A stretch of DNA of 64,000 nt, from the NCBI GenBank assembly GCA_023055505.1, contig JALIRH010000096.1:471501-535500 (forward strand), in the 5' to 3' direction. The translations under genes were made by a program, and so were the position numbers. Under the pieces are notes generated by a model. It worked only from the letters and a program-made list of their open reading frames with translations, ran no database searches and was not told the origin of the DNA. This stretch comes from Callipepla californica brunnescens (taxonomy: Eukaryota; Chordata; Aves; Galliformes; Odontophoridae). This document shows, one piece after another, positions 43,851-57,734 of this stretch (within the stretch, counting starts at the first letter, position 1; every line of letters begins with the position of its first letter).

Positions 43851-46800
43851 ACCTAATGTATGTGATGATTTGTATGATGTAACCCAAAACCAAACCCCAG
43901 GCCTACCCCTTCTCTCACCCTGACACTCGAACCAAACCTCCGCCTAAACCTAACCCTAATATCTAAGCCTAAGCCTAACCCTTCCAATTGCCCTAGCCCT
44001 AACACTAACCCTTTTCCTATACCTAACCCTGACCTCAACCCTGATCCTAACCTTTCCCTAACCCTAACACCAACCCGTAACATCATTTGAATCCTAATCC
44101 TATTCCAAACCTTAACCCTATCCCAAGGCCTAACCCTACTCTGACCTTTACACTCCAACTAACCCAACCTCGATCAATAAATACAAATGGAATCCTAAAC
44201 CTAAACCTAAACCTAAACCTACTGCTAACACCACAAGTCAGCCTACTTTTCTCCCTAAATCTAATCATAAATCTCAAAAAATCTTTGTCCCTATCCCTAA
44301 TCATAAATCCAGTCCAAACTCTGAAACTTTCCCAAAACCTATGCCTATTCCTAACACTTACTCTTACCCTAAGTCTATCCCTAACACTAACCCTTCTCCC
44401 AGACACAACCCTAAAGCCAACACTAATCCTAACCTAATCTTTATCCTAATCCTAAACCTAATCCTAACTCTTACCCTAATTCTAACTCTACCCTAACCCT
44501 AACTCTGACCCTCAAACCAAACCCACATTTAAGCACAACCCTAATCCCGACACCTAGCATCAGATTACCACAACCCTAACGGAACCCTAACCCTAACACT
44601 AATGCTATGACTATCCCAAACCCTAACCCAAGTACTAGACCAAACCATACCCCTATCCCTCACTCTAAAACTAACAACCCTAACTAAACTCTAACCGTAA
44701 CCCTCTCCCTAATACTAACACTAATCATCTTTTAAACACCAATGTTATTCCTATTCCTAAACCTTACCCAATCTCCAAATGAAATCCAAGGCCGGTGCCT
44801 TCTCACACCCTAACGATCAAACCAAACCTACATCTAAACCTAACCCTAAATCCAATCTTTACCCTAAACCATACACTTGCCCTGGCCTTAACACTAACCC
44901 TTTCCCTATACCTAACCCTAACCCTAACCTTAACACTAATTTGAGGCCTATCCCTAGTAGGAACCCAAAACCTAATTGGAATCTGAATCCTGTTCTTAAC
45001 CTTAACCCTAACACGACTTAACTCTACTCTGACCCTAAAAGTCAAATTAACCCTACTCCTTACCCTAAACCTCAATCTAAACCTAAACCTAACCCTAAAC
45101 CTAAACTTCACAAGAACACTCAACCTAATCCTAGCACTAACCTAAACTAAAACTAAAACAACTTTTTTGCTAACCCTAATCCTAAATCTAACCCTAACCC
45201 CAAAACTCCCCCAAACCTGACCCTAAACCTAATCCACTCCAAAATCCTTACCCTAACCCTAACCCCAAACACCCTAATACTAGAACTAAAGCAATCCTTC
45301 ACCCTAACCCTAAAACTAACAATTTAACTTTGACCCTAAAACTCAAATTCACCCTACATACACTTTATGCTACCTAGGTTAGGGTCAGGCTCAATCTGGG
45401 TTTTGTGTTGGGGTCAAAGGGATAGGGTTAGGGTAGAGTTCGAGTTAGGATGAAGGTAATGCTTACAGATATGTTTAGAGAATGGAACAGGGTTAGGGTT
45501 AAGGTTAGGGTAAGGTTGAAGGTTAGGCTCAGGGACAGATTTAGGGTTAGAGTTTGGGTTCCTTTTAGGTTTAGGGATAGGGTTAGGGTACGGTTAGGTA
45601 TTGTACAACGCTAAGTGTTAGCTTCTGGGTAAGGGATAGGGTTAGGGTAAGGGTTAGATTCAGGGTTAGGGTTAGCATTAGCATCAGGGTTAGGGTTATG
45701 GTAAGAGTTAGGATAGGGAATGGGATACAGTTAGGGTAAGGGTTAGGAATAGGGTTAGGGTTACATTAAGGTTAGGGTTAGTGTTTGGATCAGGGGTAGG
45801 GTTAGGAATAAAGTTAGAGAAAGGGCTAGGATTAGGGTTAGGGTTAGGGTAGGGATACGGTTAGGGTAGAGTTAAGGTTAGGGTAGGGTTAGGGTAAGGG
45901 TTAGGGTTAGGGTTAGGGTTAGGTTAGGGTTTGGGTTATGGTAAGAGTTAGGATAGGGATTGTGATACGGTTAGGGTAAGGGTTAGGAATAGGGATAGGG
46001 TTTGATTAGGGTAAGGGTTATTGTTTGGATTAGGGGTAGGGTTACGAATAAAGTAAGAGTTAGGGCTAGGATTAGGGTTAGGGTTCGGGATTGGATTAGT
46101 GTTAGGGTAAGGAGTAAAGTTAGAGTTAGTGTTAGGATTAGGGTTAGGGTAAAGTAGGGTTAGGGGTAGGGTTAGGGTTAGGGTTAGGGTAGGGTTAGGG
46201 TTAGGGTTTGGGTTAGGCTAGGGTTAGGGTAAGGGTAAGGTTTAGGGTTAGGGTTAGGGATAGGGTAGGGTTAGGGTTAGGGTTAGGGTTAGGGTTAGGG
46301 TTAGGGTTAGGGTTAGGGTTAGGGTTAGGGTTAGGGTTAGGGTTAGGGTTAGGGTTAGGGTTAGGGTTAGGGTTAGGGTTAGGTAAGAGTTAGGGTTAGG
46401 GTAAGAATTAGGATAGGAATTGTGATACAGTTAAGGTAAGGGTTAGGAATTAGAGTTAGGGTTAGGGTTAGGATTAGGTTTAGGGTTAGGTTAGGGTTAG
46501 GGTTAGGGTTAAGGTTAGAGTTAGGGTTAGGGTTAGGGTTAGGGTTAGGGTAAGAATTAGGATAGGGATTGTGATACAGTTAAGGTAAGGGTTAGGAATT
46601 AGGGTTAGGGTTAGGTTTAGGTTTAGGGTTAGGGTTAGGGTTAGGGTTAGGGTTAGGGTAGGGTAGGGTAGGGTTAGGTTTAGGGTTAAGGTTAAATTTA
46701 TTGTTAGGGTTAGGGTTAGGGTTAGGGTTAAGGTTAAATTTATTGTTAGGGTTAGGGTTAGGGTTAGGGTTAGGGTTAGGGTTAGGGTTAGGGTAGGGTT

Positions 46801-46892
46801 AGGGTTAGGGTTAGGGTTAGGGTTAGGGTTAATGTAGGGTTAGGGTTAGTGCTGGGAATCAATTTGGAGGAAGGAAAAGGTATAGGAATTGG
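43692..46892 (+). repeat. Tandem block C, truncated (3,201 bp)
   Basis: Third block: retroviral tag at 43692 to about 43850, C-rich DNA to about 45358, strand switch before 45377, then G-rich DNA with a near-perfect telomere tract at about 46265-46383. It ends at GGTATAGGAATTGGTTC, where blocks A and B continue ATTGTTAGCG but this one jumps into the 11-bp minisatellite. The perfect-tract layout resembles block A more than block B, although the single-base differences in the tag follow block B. Confidence 0.9.
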
Positions 46893-48102
46893 TTCCTCAT
46901 TGCTGCCCCATAGCTGCCCCATAGCTTCCCCACAGCCTCCTCATAACTGTCCCATTGGTGCCCCATAGCTGCCCTATGGCTGCCTCACTGGTGTACCATA
47001 GCTGCCCCGTAGACTCACCATAGCCTCATCATAGCTTCCCAACTGCTGCCCCATTGCTACCTCCCTGCTGCCCTATAGCTGCCCCATAGCTGCTCCATAG
47101 CCTCCCCATAGCCTCCTCATAACTGCCCCACTAATGCCCCATAGCTGCCGCACTAATGCCCCATATTGGACTCTCTACTCCCTCACTGCTGCCCCGTAGC
47201 CTCTCTATAGCTGCCTCACTGGTGCCCCATATCTGCCTCACTGGTGCCCCATAGCTGCCCCATAGCTTCCCCACAGCCTTCTCATAGCTGCCTCACTACT
47301 TCCTCACTACTGCCCCATAGCTTTCTCATAGCTACCCCATAGCTGCCTCACTGCTGCCCCATATCTGCCCCACTACTTCCCCATAGCTGCCCCACTAATG
47401 CCCCATAGCTGCCACATAGCCTCTTAATAACCGTCCCATATCTGCCCCACTGCTGCTCCATTGCCTCCCCATAACCTCCTCATAGCTGACCCATAGCTGC
47501 CCCATAGCTACCTCACTGCTGCCCCATACGTGCCCCATGGCTGCCTAATTCCCGCCCCATAGCTGCCCCACTGCTGCCTTATATCTGCCCAACTACTGCC
47601 ACATAGGCGCTCTATAGCTGCCCCATAGCCTCCCCTTAGCCTCCTCATAGCTGCCCCATAGCTAGCTCTCTGCTGCCACATAGCTTCCCCATAGCCTCCT
47701 CATAGCTGTCCCACTGCTGCCCCATAGCTGCCAAAATGCTGCCCCAAAGCCGCCCCATAGCTTCCTCACTGATGCACCATAGCTGCCCCATAGCCTCCCA
47801 TAGCCTCCTTATAGCTGCCTCACTGCTACTCCATAGCTCCATCACTGCTTCCTCATAGCTGCCCCACTACTGCCTCATAGCTGCTTGATGGCTGCCTAAT
47901 AGCCGCCCCATACCTGCCCCACTCTTGCCCCATAACTGCCCCATGGCTACCCTTAGAGCTGCCCCACTTCTGTCCCATAGCTGCCCCATAGCTGCCCCAC
48001 TGCTGCCCCGTGGCTGCCTCATTTCTGCCCCATACCTGCCTTACTGCAGCCCCATAGCCACCCCATAGCTGCCTCATATCCTCCCCATAGCCTCCTCATA
48101 GA
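46893..48102. repeat. 11-bp minisatellite, copy 2
   Basis: CTGCCCCATAG array equivalent to 389-1680. Open minus-strand frames are artefacts identical to those of copy 1. Confidence 0.92.
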
Positions 48103-48544
48103 TGTTACAAGTGCTAGGGGAAAAAAGAGAGCGCCGCGCGGCCCCGGAATCCTGCCCCGCCCCTCCCCCGCTGCCGCTGCCGCTGCCGCTGCCCCTGCCC
48201 AGCCCCACCCCCAAAGCTCACAGTGCCTCCCGTACAGCCGCCGCCGCCGCTCCAACGTGCGGTTTCCGCGGCAACGGAGCCGCCGCCGCCGCCGCCGCTC
48301 CAACGCGCGGTTTCCGCAGTTTCCGCAGTTTCCGCGGTTCCCACGGCAACGGAGCCGCCGCCGCCGCCGCCGCTCCAACGCGCGGTTTCCGCGGTTTCCG
48401 CGGCGCCGCCACCGCCGCCGCCATAGTACTCCACCGCTCCGTTCATCTGCGGGGGGGGGGGACTTCCGTTTCCGGCTTCCGGGACCGGCGCACGCGTAGT
48501 GCTATTCCCAGAGCCGCGCGCAGTGGGGGTGGGGCTGTTCGGCC
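48103..48544 (+). promoter_or_regulatory. CpG-island promoter of SGF29, copy 2
   Basis: Same island as 1681-2129: CCG runs, TTTCCGCGG repeats and the ETS cluster (about 48462-48482). It has fewer CCG units, a G run before the ETS cluster of 11 rather than 9, and TTTCCGCGGCAACGG in place of one CCCACGGCAACGG. Confidence 0.7.
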
Positions 48545-48620
48545 ATGGCGTTGGCGGGGGGGGAGGTCGCGCAACGTGGAGCTCCTGGGGGAGCTACAGC
48601 GGCTGCTCGCGCACACGCAG
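48545..48620 (+). CDS. SGF29: SGF29 first coding exon (copy 2), same G-run frameshift
   Basis: Identical to the exon at 2130-2205: ATG in CGGCCATGGCG, eight G, NVELLGELQRLLAHTQ in the shifted frame, donor GCAG|GTGGGA. No later SGF29 exon lies in the remaining 15 kb of the window. In this copy the frame of the ELLGELQ segment is open far upstream into the CpG island, which would allow translation only from a non-canonical start. Confidence 0.7.
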
Positions 48621-48936
48621 GTGGGAAAGGGGAGGGGGGGAGGAGTGGGGTGGTGGAGGGAGAAGGGGGGAATAGGGTGTGGGTGGGGTGGGGCGGAGTT
48701 GGGTGAGGGACGGGGATGTGGGGCTGGGGTTGGGGCTAATGGGGCTCGATGCTCGGTTCTAAGTCCGGGTGCTCAGTTAGGGGTCTGAAGGCTCTGTTAT
48801 GGGGCTGGGGCTGCAGATGTGGGGTCGGGGTTGTGGGTCCGGGGCCGTCGATGTGGGGGAGGGATCAGCCAGTCCTCATTGGTGGGCAACTATGGAAGGG
48901 GCGAGGACTCCAACAAAAGAAGCGGGGGGAAACCAG
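48621..48936 (+). other. Start of SGF29 intron 1, copy 2
   Basis: G-rich unique DNA equivalent to 2206-2541, slightly shorter. No exon seen. Confidence 0.6.
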
Positions 48937-51900
48937 CAGCCCCACTGCTGCCCCATAGCCTCCTCATAGCTGCCCCACTGCAGCCCCATAGCTGCCCCAT
49001 GGCTGCCCCACTGTTGCCCCGCTGCCACCCCATAGCCACCCCACTGCTGCCCCATAGCTGCCCCACTACTGCCTCATAGTGGCCCCATAGCCTCCTCAGA
49101 GCTGCCCGATAGCTGCCTCATAGCCACCAGATAGCCGCCCCATAGCTGCTCCATAGCCTCCCCATAGCCTCCTCATAGCTGCAACACTGCTGCACCATAG
49201 CTGCTCCATGGCTGTATAATAGCCGCCCGATAGCTGCCCCACGGCTTCCCAATAGCTGCCCAATAGCTGCCCGACTACTGCCACATAGCCGCTCTATACC
49301 TGCCCAATAGCCTCCTCATAGCTGTCCCACTGCAGCCCCATACCTGCCCCATGGCTGCCCCATTGCTGCCACATAGCCACCCCACTGCTGCCCCATAGCT
49401 GCCCCACTACTGCCTCATAGCGGCCTCATAGCCTCCTCAGAGCTGCTCGATATCTGCATCACTGCTGCCTTAGAGCCGCCCCATAGCTGCCCCACTGCTG
49501 CCCCATTGCTGCCTCACTGCAGCCCCATAGCTGCCAATGGCTGCCCCATAACCTCCTCATAGCTGCCCCACTGCTGCCCCATAGCCGCCCCATAGCTGCC
49601 CCACTGCTAACTTATAGTTGCCCCACTACTGCCCCATAGCTTCCCCACTGCTGCTCCACAGCCGCCCCAAAGCCTGCTCATAGCTGCCCCACTGCTGCCC
49701 CATATCTGCCTCATGGCTGCCTCATAGCCGCACCATAGCTGCCCCACTGCTGCCCCGTGTCTGCCTCATGGCTGCCTCATAGCCGCACCATAGCTGCCCC
49801 ACTGCTGTCCCATAGCTGCCCTATAGCTTCCTTGTAGCTGCCCCACTGCTGCCCCATAGATGCAAAATGGCTGCCTCATAGCCGCTCCGTAGCTGCCCCA
49901 CTGCTGCCCTATAGCATTTCCATAGCCTCTTCATAGCTGCCTCACTGCTGCCCCACAGCCACCCCATGGCTGCCTCATACCTGCCCCATAGCTGCCTCCT
50001 AGCCGCTCCATACATGCCCCATAGTCTCCCTATAGCGTCCTCATTGCTGCCCCACTACTGCCCCATAGCTGCCCCACTACTGCGTTATTGCTGCCCCACT
50101 GCTGCCCCATAGCTGCCCCATAACGTCCTCATAGCTGCCCCATACCTGCCTCACTGCTGCCCAATAGGTGCCCAAAGGCTGCCTAATAGCCGCCCCATAG
50201 CTGCCCCACTGCTTCCCAATAGCTGCCTTATATCTGCCCGACTGCTGCCCCATAGCTGCCTCATAGCCTCCCCATAGTCTCCTCATAGTTGCCCACACTG
50301 CTGCCCCATAGCCTTCCCATAGCTGCCTTAGCTGCCCCACTGCTGCCCCATATCTGCCCCATAGCCTCCTCAAGGCCTCCTCATAGCTAACCCATAGCTG
50401 CCTCACTCGTGCCCCATAGCTGCCTCTCTGCTGCCCCATAGCTGCCCCATAGCCTCCTCATAGCTGCCTCACTGCTGCCCCATATCTGCCCAACTTCTGC
50501 CTAATTGCTGCCTCACTGCTGCACCATAGCTGCCCTACGGCTGCCTCATAGTTGCCCCATAGCTGTCTCATAGCCACCCGATAGCTGCCTCCATAGCCTT
50601 CTCGTAGCTTCCTTACTGCTGCCCCATAGCTGCACCGTGGCTGCCCCATAACTGCACCGTGGCTGCCTCATAGCCGTTACATATCTGCCCCATAGCCTCC
50701 CCATAGCCTCCCCATAGCTTCCTCATAGCTGCCTCACTGCTACCCCATAGCTCCCTCGCTGCTTCCCCATAGGTGCCCCATGGCTACCTCATAGCTGCCC
50801 CACTGCTGTCCCATAGCTGCCCCATGGCTGCCTCATAGCCACCCCATAGCTGACCCACTGCTGCCTCATAGCCACCCCATAGCTGACCCACCGCTGCCTC
50901 ATAGCTGCTCCACTACTGCCCCATAGCTGCCTCACTGGTTTCTCATACCTACCCCATGGCTGCCTCATAACCTCACCATAGCTGCCCCACTACTGCCCCA
51001 TAGCCACCCCGTCGCTGCCCCATAGCCTCCCCATACTTGCCCCATAGCTGTCTCACTGCTGCCCCATAGCTGCCCCATGGCTGCCTCATAGCCGTCCAAT
51101 AGCTGCCCGACTACTGCCCCATAGCTGCCTCATAGCCTCCCCATAGTCTCCTCATAGTTGCCCACACTGCTGCCCCATAGCCTCCCCATAGCTGCCTTAG
51201 CTGCCCCACTGCTGCACCACATCTGCCCCATAGCCTCCTCATAGCTGACCCATAGCTGCTTGATAAGTGCCTCATACCTGTTCTATAACTGCCTCACTGC
51301 TGCCCCATAGCTGCCCCATAGTTTCCTCAGAGCCTCCTCATATTTGCCCCACTGCTGCCCCGTAGCTGCCTTACTACTGCCCCATACCTGCCTCACTGCT
51401 GCCCCATAGCTTCCCCGTCGCTGCCTCATAGCCGCCCCATTGCTGCCCCATGGCTTCCCAATAGCATCCTCAAAGCTGCCCCATTGCTTCCCCTTAGCTT
51501 CCTCACTGCTGCCCCATAGCTACCCCACTACTGCCCCATAGCCGCCCCGTAGCCTCAAAGCTGCCCCACTGCTGCCCCATGGCTGCCTCTTTGTTGCCCC
51601 ATACCTGCCCCACTGCTGCCCTATAGCCACCCCATAGCTGCCTCACTTCTGCCCCATAGCTGCCTCATATCCTCCCCATAGCCTCCTCATAGATGCCTCA
51701 CTGCTACACAATAGCTGCCCCACAGCTGCCCCATAGCTGCCTCACTGCAGCCCCACAGCTACTTTTTGTCTGCCTCAAAGATGCCCCATAGCTTCCTCAT
51801 GGCCTTCCCATAGTCTCATCATAGCTGCCCCACTGCTGCCCCAAAGCTGCCTTACTACTGCCCCTTGCTGCCCCAAGGCTCGCTTATAGCTACACCATAG

Positions 51901-52977
51901 CTGTTTCACTACTGCCACATAGCTGCCCCATGGCTGCCCCATAGCTGCTCAACTGCTGCCCCATAGTCGCCCCATAGCTGCCCCACTGCTGCCCCATACC
52001 TGCTTCATAGCCTCCCCATAGTCTCCTCCTGCTACCCCACTGCTGCCCCATAGCTGCTCCATAGCCTCTCAAGAGACTCCTCATAGCTGCCCCACTTCAG
52101 CCCCATAGCCGCCCCATAGCTGCCTCACTGCTGCCCCATTGCCACCCCATGGCTGCCTAATAGCCGCCCCATAGCTGTCCCACTGCTGCCCCATAGCTGC
52201 CTTATAGGTGCCCCACTACTGCCACATTGCCGCTCTATAGCTGCCCCATAGCCACCCCATAGCTGCCCCCATAGCCTTCTCAATAGCTTCCTTACTGCTG
52301 CCCATAGCTGCCCCACTGCTGCCCCATAGCTGCACCGTGGCTGCCCCATAGCCTCCCCATAGCCTCATCATAGCTGCCTCACTGCTACCCCATAGCTCCC
52401 TCGCTGCTTCCCCATAGCTGCCCCATGGCTACCTCATAGCTGCCCCATAGCTGCCCCACTACTGCCCCATAGCCACCCCATAGCTGCCTCACTGCTCCCC
52501 CATAGCTACATTTTGTCTGCCTCAGAGCTGCCCCATCGCTTCCCCATGGCCTTCCCATAGCCTCGTCATAGCTGCCAAACTACTGACCCATAGCTGCTTC
52601 ACTACTGCCCCATAGCTGCCCAATGGCTTCCCCATAGCCACCCTATAGCTGCCCAACTACTGCCCCATAGCCTCCCCATAGCTGCCTCACTGCTCCCCCA
52701 TAGCTGCCCCATGTCTGCCTCATCGCCGTCCCATAGCTGCCCCATAGCCTCTCGATAGCTGACCCATAGCTGCCCCATAGCCTCCTCATAGCTGCCTCAC
52801 TGCTGCCTGATTGCTGCCTCACTTCTGCCCCATAGCTGCCCAATGGCTTCCTCATAGCCGCCCCATAGCTGCCCCACTGCTGCCCCATAGCTGCCTTATA
52901 GCTGCCCTACTACTGCCCCATAGCTGCCCCACTGCTGCCCAATAGCTGCCCCATAGCTTCCCCATAGCCTCCTCATA
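48937..52977. repeat. 11-bp minisatellite, copy 2, second block
   Basis: Equivalent to 2542-6255 with about 321 bp of additional units near 49100-49440. No genes. Confidence 0.92.
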
Positions 52978-55297
52978 CCTTTCTTTTCTCTTATTCTGGC
53001 ATTCTGACATTCTGACATTGTGACATTCTGAGATACTCTCATTGTCACATTGCAACATTGTTACATTCTAATATTCTCCCATTCTGAACTTCTGGAATTA
53101 TGACAACCTGCCATTGTGACATTCTCCCATTCTGACATTATGACATTCTAATATTCTCACATTCTGAAGTTCTGGCATTATGACAACCTGCCCTTGTGCT
53201 ATTTTCACATTCTGACATTCTGACATTCTAGCATTGTGACATAGTGACATTCTGGAATTGTGACAACCTGTCATTCTGACATTCTGTCATTGTGATACTC
53301 TCACATTCTGCTATTGTGACATTCAGATATTTGGACATTCTGAAATTCTGGAATTGTGACATTCTGAAATTCTGGAAATGTGACAATCTGTCATTCTCAC
53401 ATTGTGACAATGCAAAATTCTGATACTGTGAAATTCTGACTCTCTCTCATTGTGACATTGTGAGATTCTCACATCGTGGCATTGTGGCATTCTCACTTTC
53501 TCACGTTCTGACATGTTAACATTGTGACATTCTAACATTCTCTCATTGTGATTTTCGGCCATATTTATCATCTGACATTGTGACGTTCTGTCACAGTCAT
53601 ATGTTGTCATTGTGACATTCTATCTTCATGACATACTGATATTGTGACTTTGTGGCATTGTGATACACTGACATTCTGAAATTGTGGCAATCTGTCATTG
53701 TGACTCTGTGACATTCTCCAATTCTGACATTCTCACATTCTAACGTTCTCACATTGTGTCATTCGGTCATTGTCATATTCTCACTTTCTGATATTCTCTC
53801 ATTGTGATATCGTGACGTTGTGACAATTTGACATTCTGACATTAAGACATTCCGACATCATGAGATTCTCTCTTTCTCTCATTCTGACATTTTGACATTG
53901 TGACATTCTCACTTTCTCATATTCTGCCATTCTGATATTCTGGCACTGTGACATTCTGAGATACTCACATTGTAACATTGTGACATTGTGACATTCTAAT
54001 ATTCTCACCTTCTGAAGTTCTGGCATTATGACGATCTGCCATTGTGATATTCTCACTTTCTGATATTATGACATTCTAGCGTTGTGACATAGTGAAATTG
54101 TGACATTGTGACATTCAGACATGTTGACATTCTGAAATTCTGGAATTGTGACAACCTGTCATTCTCACATTGTGACAATGCAACATTCTGATATTGTGAC
54201 ATGATGACATTGTGACACTGTGACATTCTGAAATTCTAACTCTCCCTCATTCTGACGTTCAGACATTCTCACATTGTGACATTGTAAAACTCTGACTCTC
54301 TCTCATGGTGACATTCAGACATTCACACATTTTGACATTCTGACATTCTGACATTCTGGCATTCTGACATTCTCACAATGTGTCATTCGGTCATTGCCAT
54401 ATTCTCACTTTCTGATATTCTCTCATTGTGATATTGTGACGTTGTGACAATTTGACATTCTGACGTTAAGACATTCTGACATCATGACATTCTCTCTTTC
54501 CCTCATTCTGACATTTTGACATTGTGACATTCTGAGATACTCTCATGGTGACATTGTGACATTGTGGCATTCTAATATTCTCACCTTCTGATGTTCTGGC
54601 ATTATGACAATCTGCCATTGTGATGTTCTCACCTTGTGACATTGTGACATTCTAGCATTTTGACAATGCGTCATTCTGACGTTGTGACATAGTGACATTC
54701 TGGAATTTGGAAAATCTTTCATTCTGACATTCTGTCATTGCGACATTCTCAGAATCTGACATTGTGACATTCTGATATTTTCACATTCTGAAATTCTGTA
54801 ATCGTGACAATCTGTCATTCTCCCATTGTGGTATTTGTGACGTTCTTACACTGTTACATATTGATATTCTGACATTGAGACATTGCGACATTGTGACATA
54901 GTGATATTCTGTCATTCTGACATTTTGACATTCTCACATTCTCACTTTCTTACATTGTGACACTCGGTCATTGTGATATTCTCTCTCTTTCATCTCCTCT
55001 TATTGTGACTTTCTGACACAGTCATATTCCCTAATCTTGTAGTTGTGACACAGTGAAGATTTGACATTCTGACATTAAGACACTCTGACATCATGACATT
55101 CTCACTTTCTCCCATTCTGACATGTTGACATTGTTGCATTCTAACATTCTCTCATTGCTATATTCTGACATATTTCTATTCTGTCATTGTGACATTCTCT
55201 CACAGACACATGCTGCCATTTTGACATTCTATCGTTGTGACATTCTGACATTGTGACATTCTGAGATACTCTCGTGGTGACATTCTGACATTCTAAT
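52978..55297. repeat. 8-bp minisatellite, copy 2, first block
   Basis: Equivalent to 6256-8575 at +46,722, with only scattered substitutions. No genes. Confidence 0.92.
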
Positions 55298-55630
55298 TGT
55301 ATGGGAACTGTTGAATCATGGCCTGAACCACTGATTGATCACCTGAGGCAAGCCCTGAGTCAGCTGCAGGGGCACAAGTGAGTGTGATTGGAAGGGGTGG
55401 AGTTTGACTCCACCTCTGCCAAGACCCCATTTAAGGGCTGACCTCCAGCAGGGAAGGTTCTCTTGTTAGAGATCCCTCCCTTTTGGAGTTATTAGCGAGC
55501 CTCGACCATCATCAAGGTGAGCTCCTCTCTTTTCTTCTTGTTTGTATACCATTTTCTTAAGCCTACCTAAAATATACCGCCTTTCGCACAATTTCCATGG
55601 AGTGCTTTTTTGGGGGTTATTTGCCCTATA
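55298..55630 (+). mobile_element. Solo LTR, 333 bp, copy 2
   Basis: Same element and CTAAT flanks as 8576-8908, so the insertion preceded the large duplication. Confidence 0.72.
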
Positions 55631-55635
55631 CTAAT

Positions 55636-56811
55636 ATTCTGACTTTCTCACATCGTGACATTCAGTCACTGTCATAATTCTCACTTTCTGATATTCTCTT
55701 ACTGTGCTATTGTGGCCTTGTGACAAGTTGACATTCTGACTTCATGACATTCTCTCTTTCCCTCATTCTGACATTGTGACATTGTCACGTTCTGATATTC
55801 GGTCGTTGTGATATTCTCACTTTTTCATATTCTCTCTTTGTGACATTGTGACACAGTCATATTCCCTGATTTTGTAATTCTGATATTCTGACGTTCTGAC
55901 ATTCTGACATTCTCACAATGTGTCATTCATTCACTGGCATATTCTCACTTTCTGATATTCTCTCATTGTGATATTGTGACTTTGTGACAATTTGACATTC
56001 TGACATCATGACATTCTCTCTTTCCCTCATTCTGATATTCTGACATTGGGACATTCTCACTTTCTCGTATTCTGACATTCTGATATATCAATAATCTGTA
56101 ATTGCGACATTCTCTCATTGTGGCATTGTGACATTCTCTCATTCTGACACTGAAATTCTGAGATTTGTGATATTGTGACGTTCTCATACTGTGACATTCA
56201 GGCACTCTCACATTGGTTCATTCTGACATTCTGACGTTATGACATTTTGATGTTGTGACATTCACTCACTCCCATTCTGGCGTTTTCACATTCTGACATT
56301 CTCACAATCTGGCATTCTAAAATTGTGGCCATCTCTCATTGTGACATTCACTCATTCTCACATTCTGATAGTTTGACAGTCTCTCTTGGTGACATTTTGA
56401 GGTTCTCTCGTTGTGACATTGTGATATTCTGACCTTCTGATGTTCTGACATTTTGACATTATAGCATTGTGACACTCTGACATTCTCTCCTTGTGACATT
56501 CTGACATTCCGATATTTTGACTTTCTCTCATTACCACATTCTGACATTCTGAAACTGTGGGAATCTGTCATTCTGACATTCTGTCATTGTGATATTTGGA
56601 CTTTGTGACATTTTGACATTTTGAAGTTCTGACATTCTGAGATCCTCTCATTGTGACACTGTGACATTGTCATTCACTTGGTGTTATTATCTCTCATTGT
56701 GACGTTGTGACATTTTGATATTCCCCAATTTTCTAATTGCGACATTCTGACATTCGGTCATTGTGATGTTCTCACTTTTTCATATTCTCTCATTGTGACG
56801 TTTTGACACAG
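55636..56811. repeat. 8-bp minisatellite, copy 2, second block
   Basis: Equivalent to 8914-10081, with one extra 8-bp unit (TGACATTC near 56225) that shifts the offset from 46,722 to 46,730. Confidence 0.9.
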
Positions 56812-57734
56812 TGTCACGCTCCAAAATAAAGGAGGGAGATGAGGTTCTTTATATGTATGTGTATACCCGATGGTGAGATTAAAAGGCAATGGTTCAAATT
56901 TTAGCCCAACCAGTTTATTCCAATAAGTAGTTTTTTAGGGATATGGGGAAGGGAAGATGGGTGATAGAAAAGAGATGAAAAGCGAAGAGACTTGGCAGAA
57001 AGCAAGAAAGAGAAAGAGAGAGCATCAGCACCGTGGATCTGGCGAGGTCCGTAGTCCGTTGGTCTCAGGAATTCGTCTGGTCTCCGCGGGGGATGGGAGA
57101 AAGCCGGGAAGTTTTGCAGCAAGCAGGCGCTGTGCAGGGGGGTTCTTCCAAAGAGGTTTTTCCCTCAGGAAAGTCTCTTCTTCAAAGTCTTTGGTTTAGT
57201 GGTGTCGAGAAAACCAACTGAGCAACTCGACACACCAATGAGTTCTGTCAAGCGGCGCGCTGGGTACATGGGGGATTGCTTCACCAAACATGCGCACGTA
57301 AGAGAGAAATGAATAGCTATTTAAAGGTATAGCACATGCATATTCATCACATTTCAGACTCTGGTTATCGAGGGGATTAAACCTAAAGGTCAGTTTTGCT
57401 TTAAATTTTCAAACCTTGAAGGAGGAAAGCTCCTCACCATTCATGTGGGTGGTTTGTTTTAAGAGAGGCTTGTCTTGTAGGGACAACAGGGTGTCTATCC
57501 TGCTTTCTTTAGCTGCCTCCGTGTTCTGGCATTAGTTTGATTTGTGCCCACCCAACACATCTGGCCCAACAGATAAATCAACAGGAGTAGTACTTTCGGT
57601 GCCATACAAGTATTATTGTCCTTTGTGATGATCAGCTTCTCCAAGCAGTTGTCAATTAGAGTCTTCTAGCCAGAAAGACCTCATGAAGCAAGCTTTGAGA
57701 CAACAAAAGTCAAAAACAGTTGCTGTCTTTCACA
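56812..57734 (-). mobile_element. Solo LTR, 923 bp, copy 2
   Basis: Same element and CACAG flanks as 10082-11004, with a few substitutions. Confidence 0.7.

Noticed and set aside
22269..45123. VRVRVR- and NPNPNP-type open frames in telomere-like DNA
   Set aside because: Direct translation of TTAGGG/CCCTAA variants; identical frames recur at every satellite copy with no sign of coding constraint.
48102..48788. 228-residue plus-strand open frame over the copy-2 CpG island
   Set aside because: It crosses the inferred untranslated region, the exon 1 donor and the intron start; only the ELLGELQ segment is coding-like.
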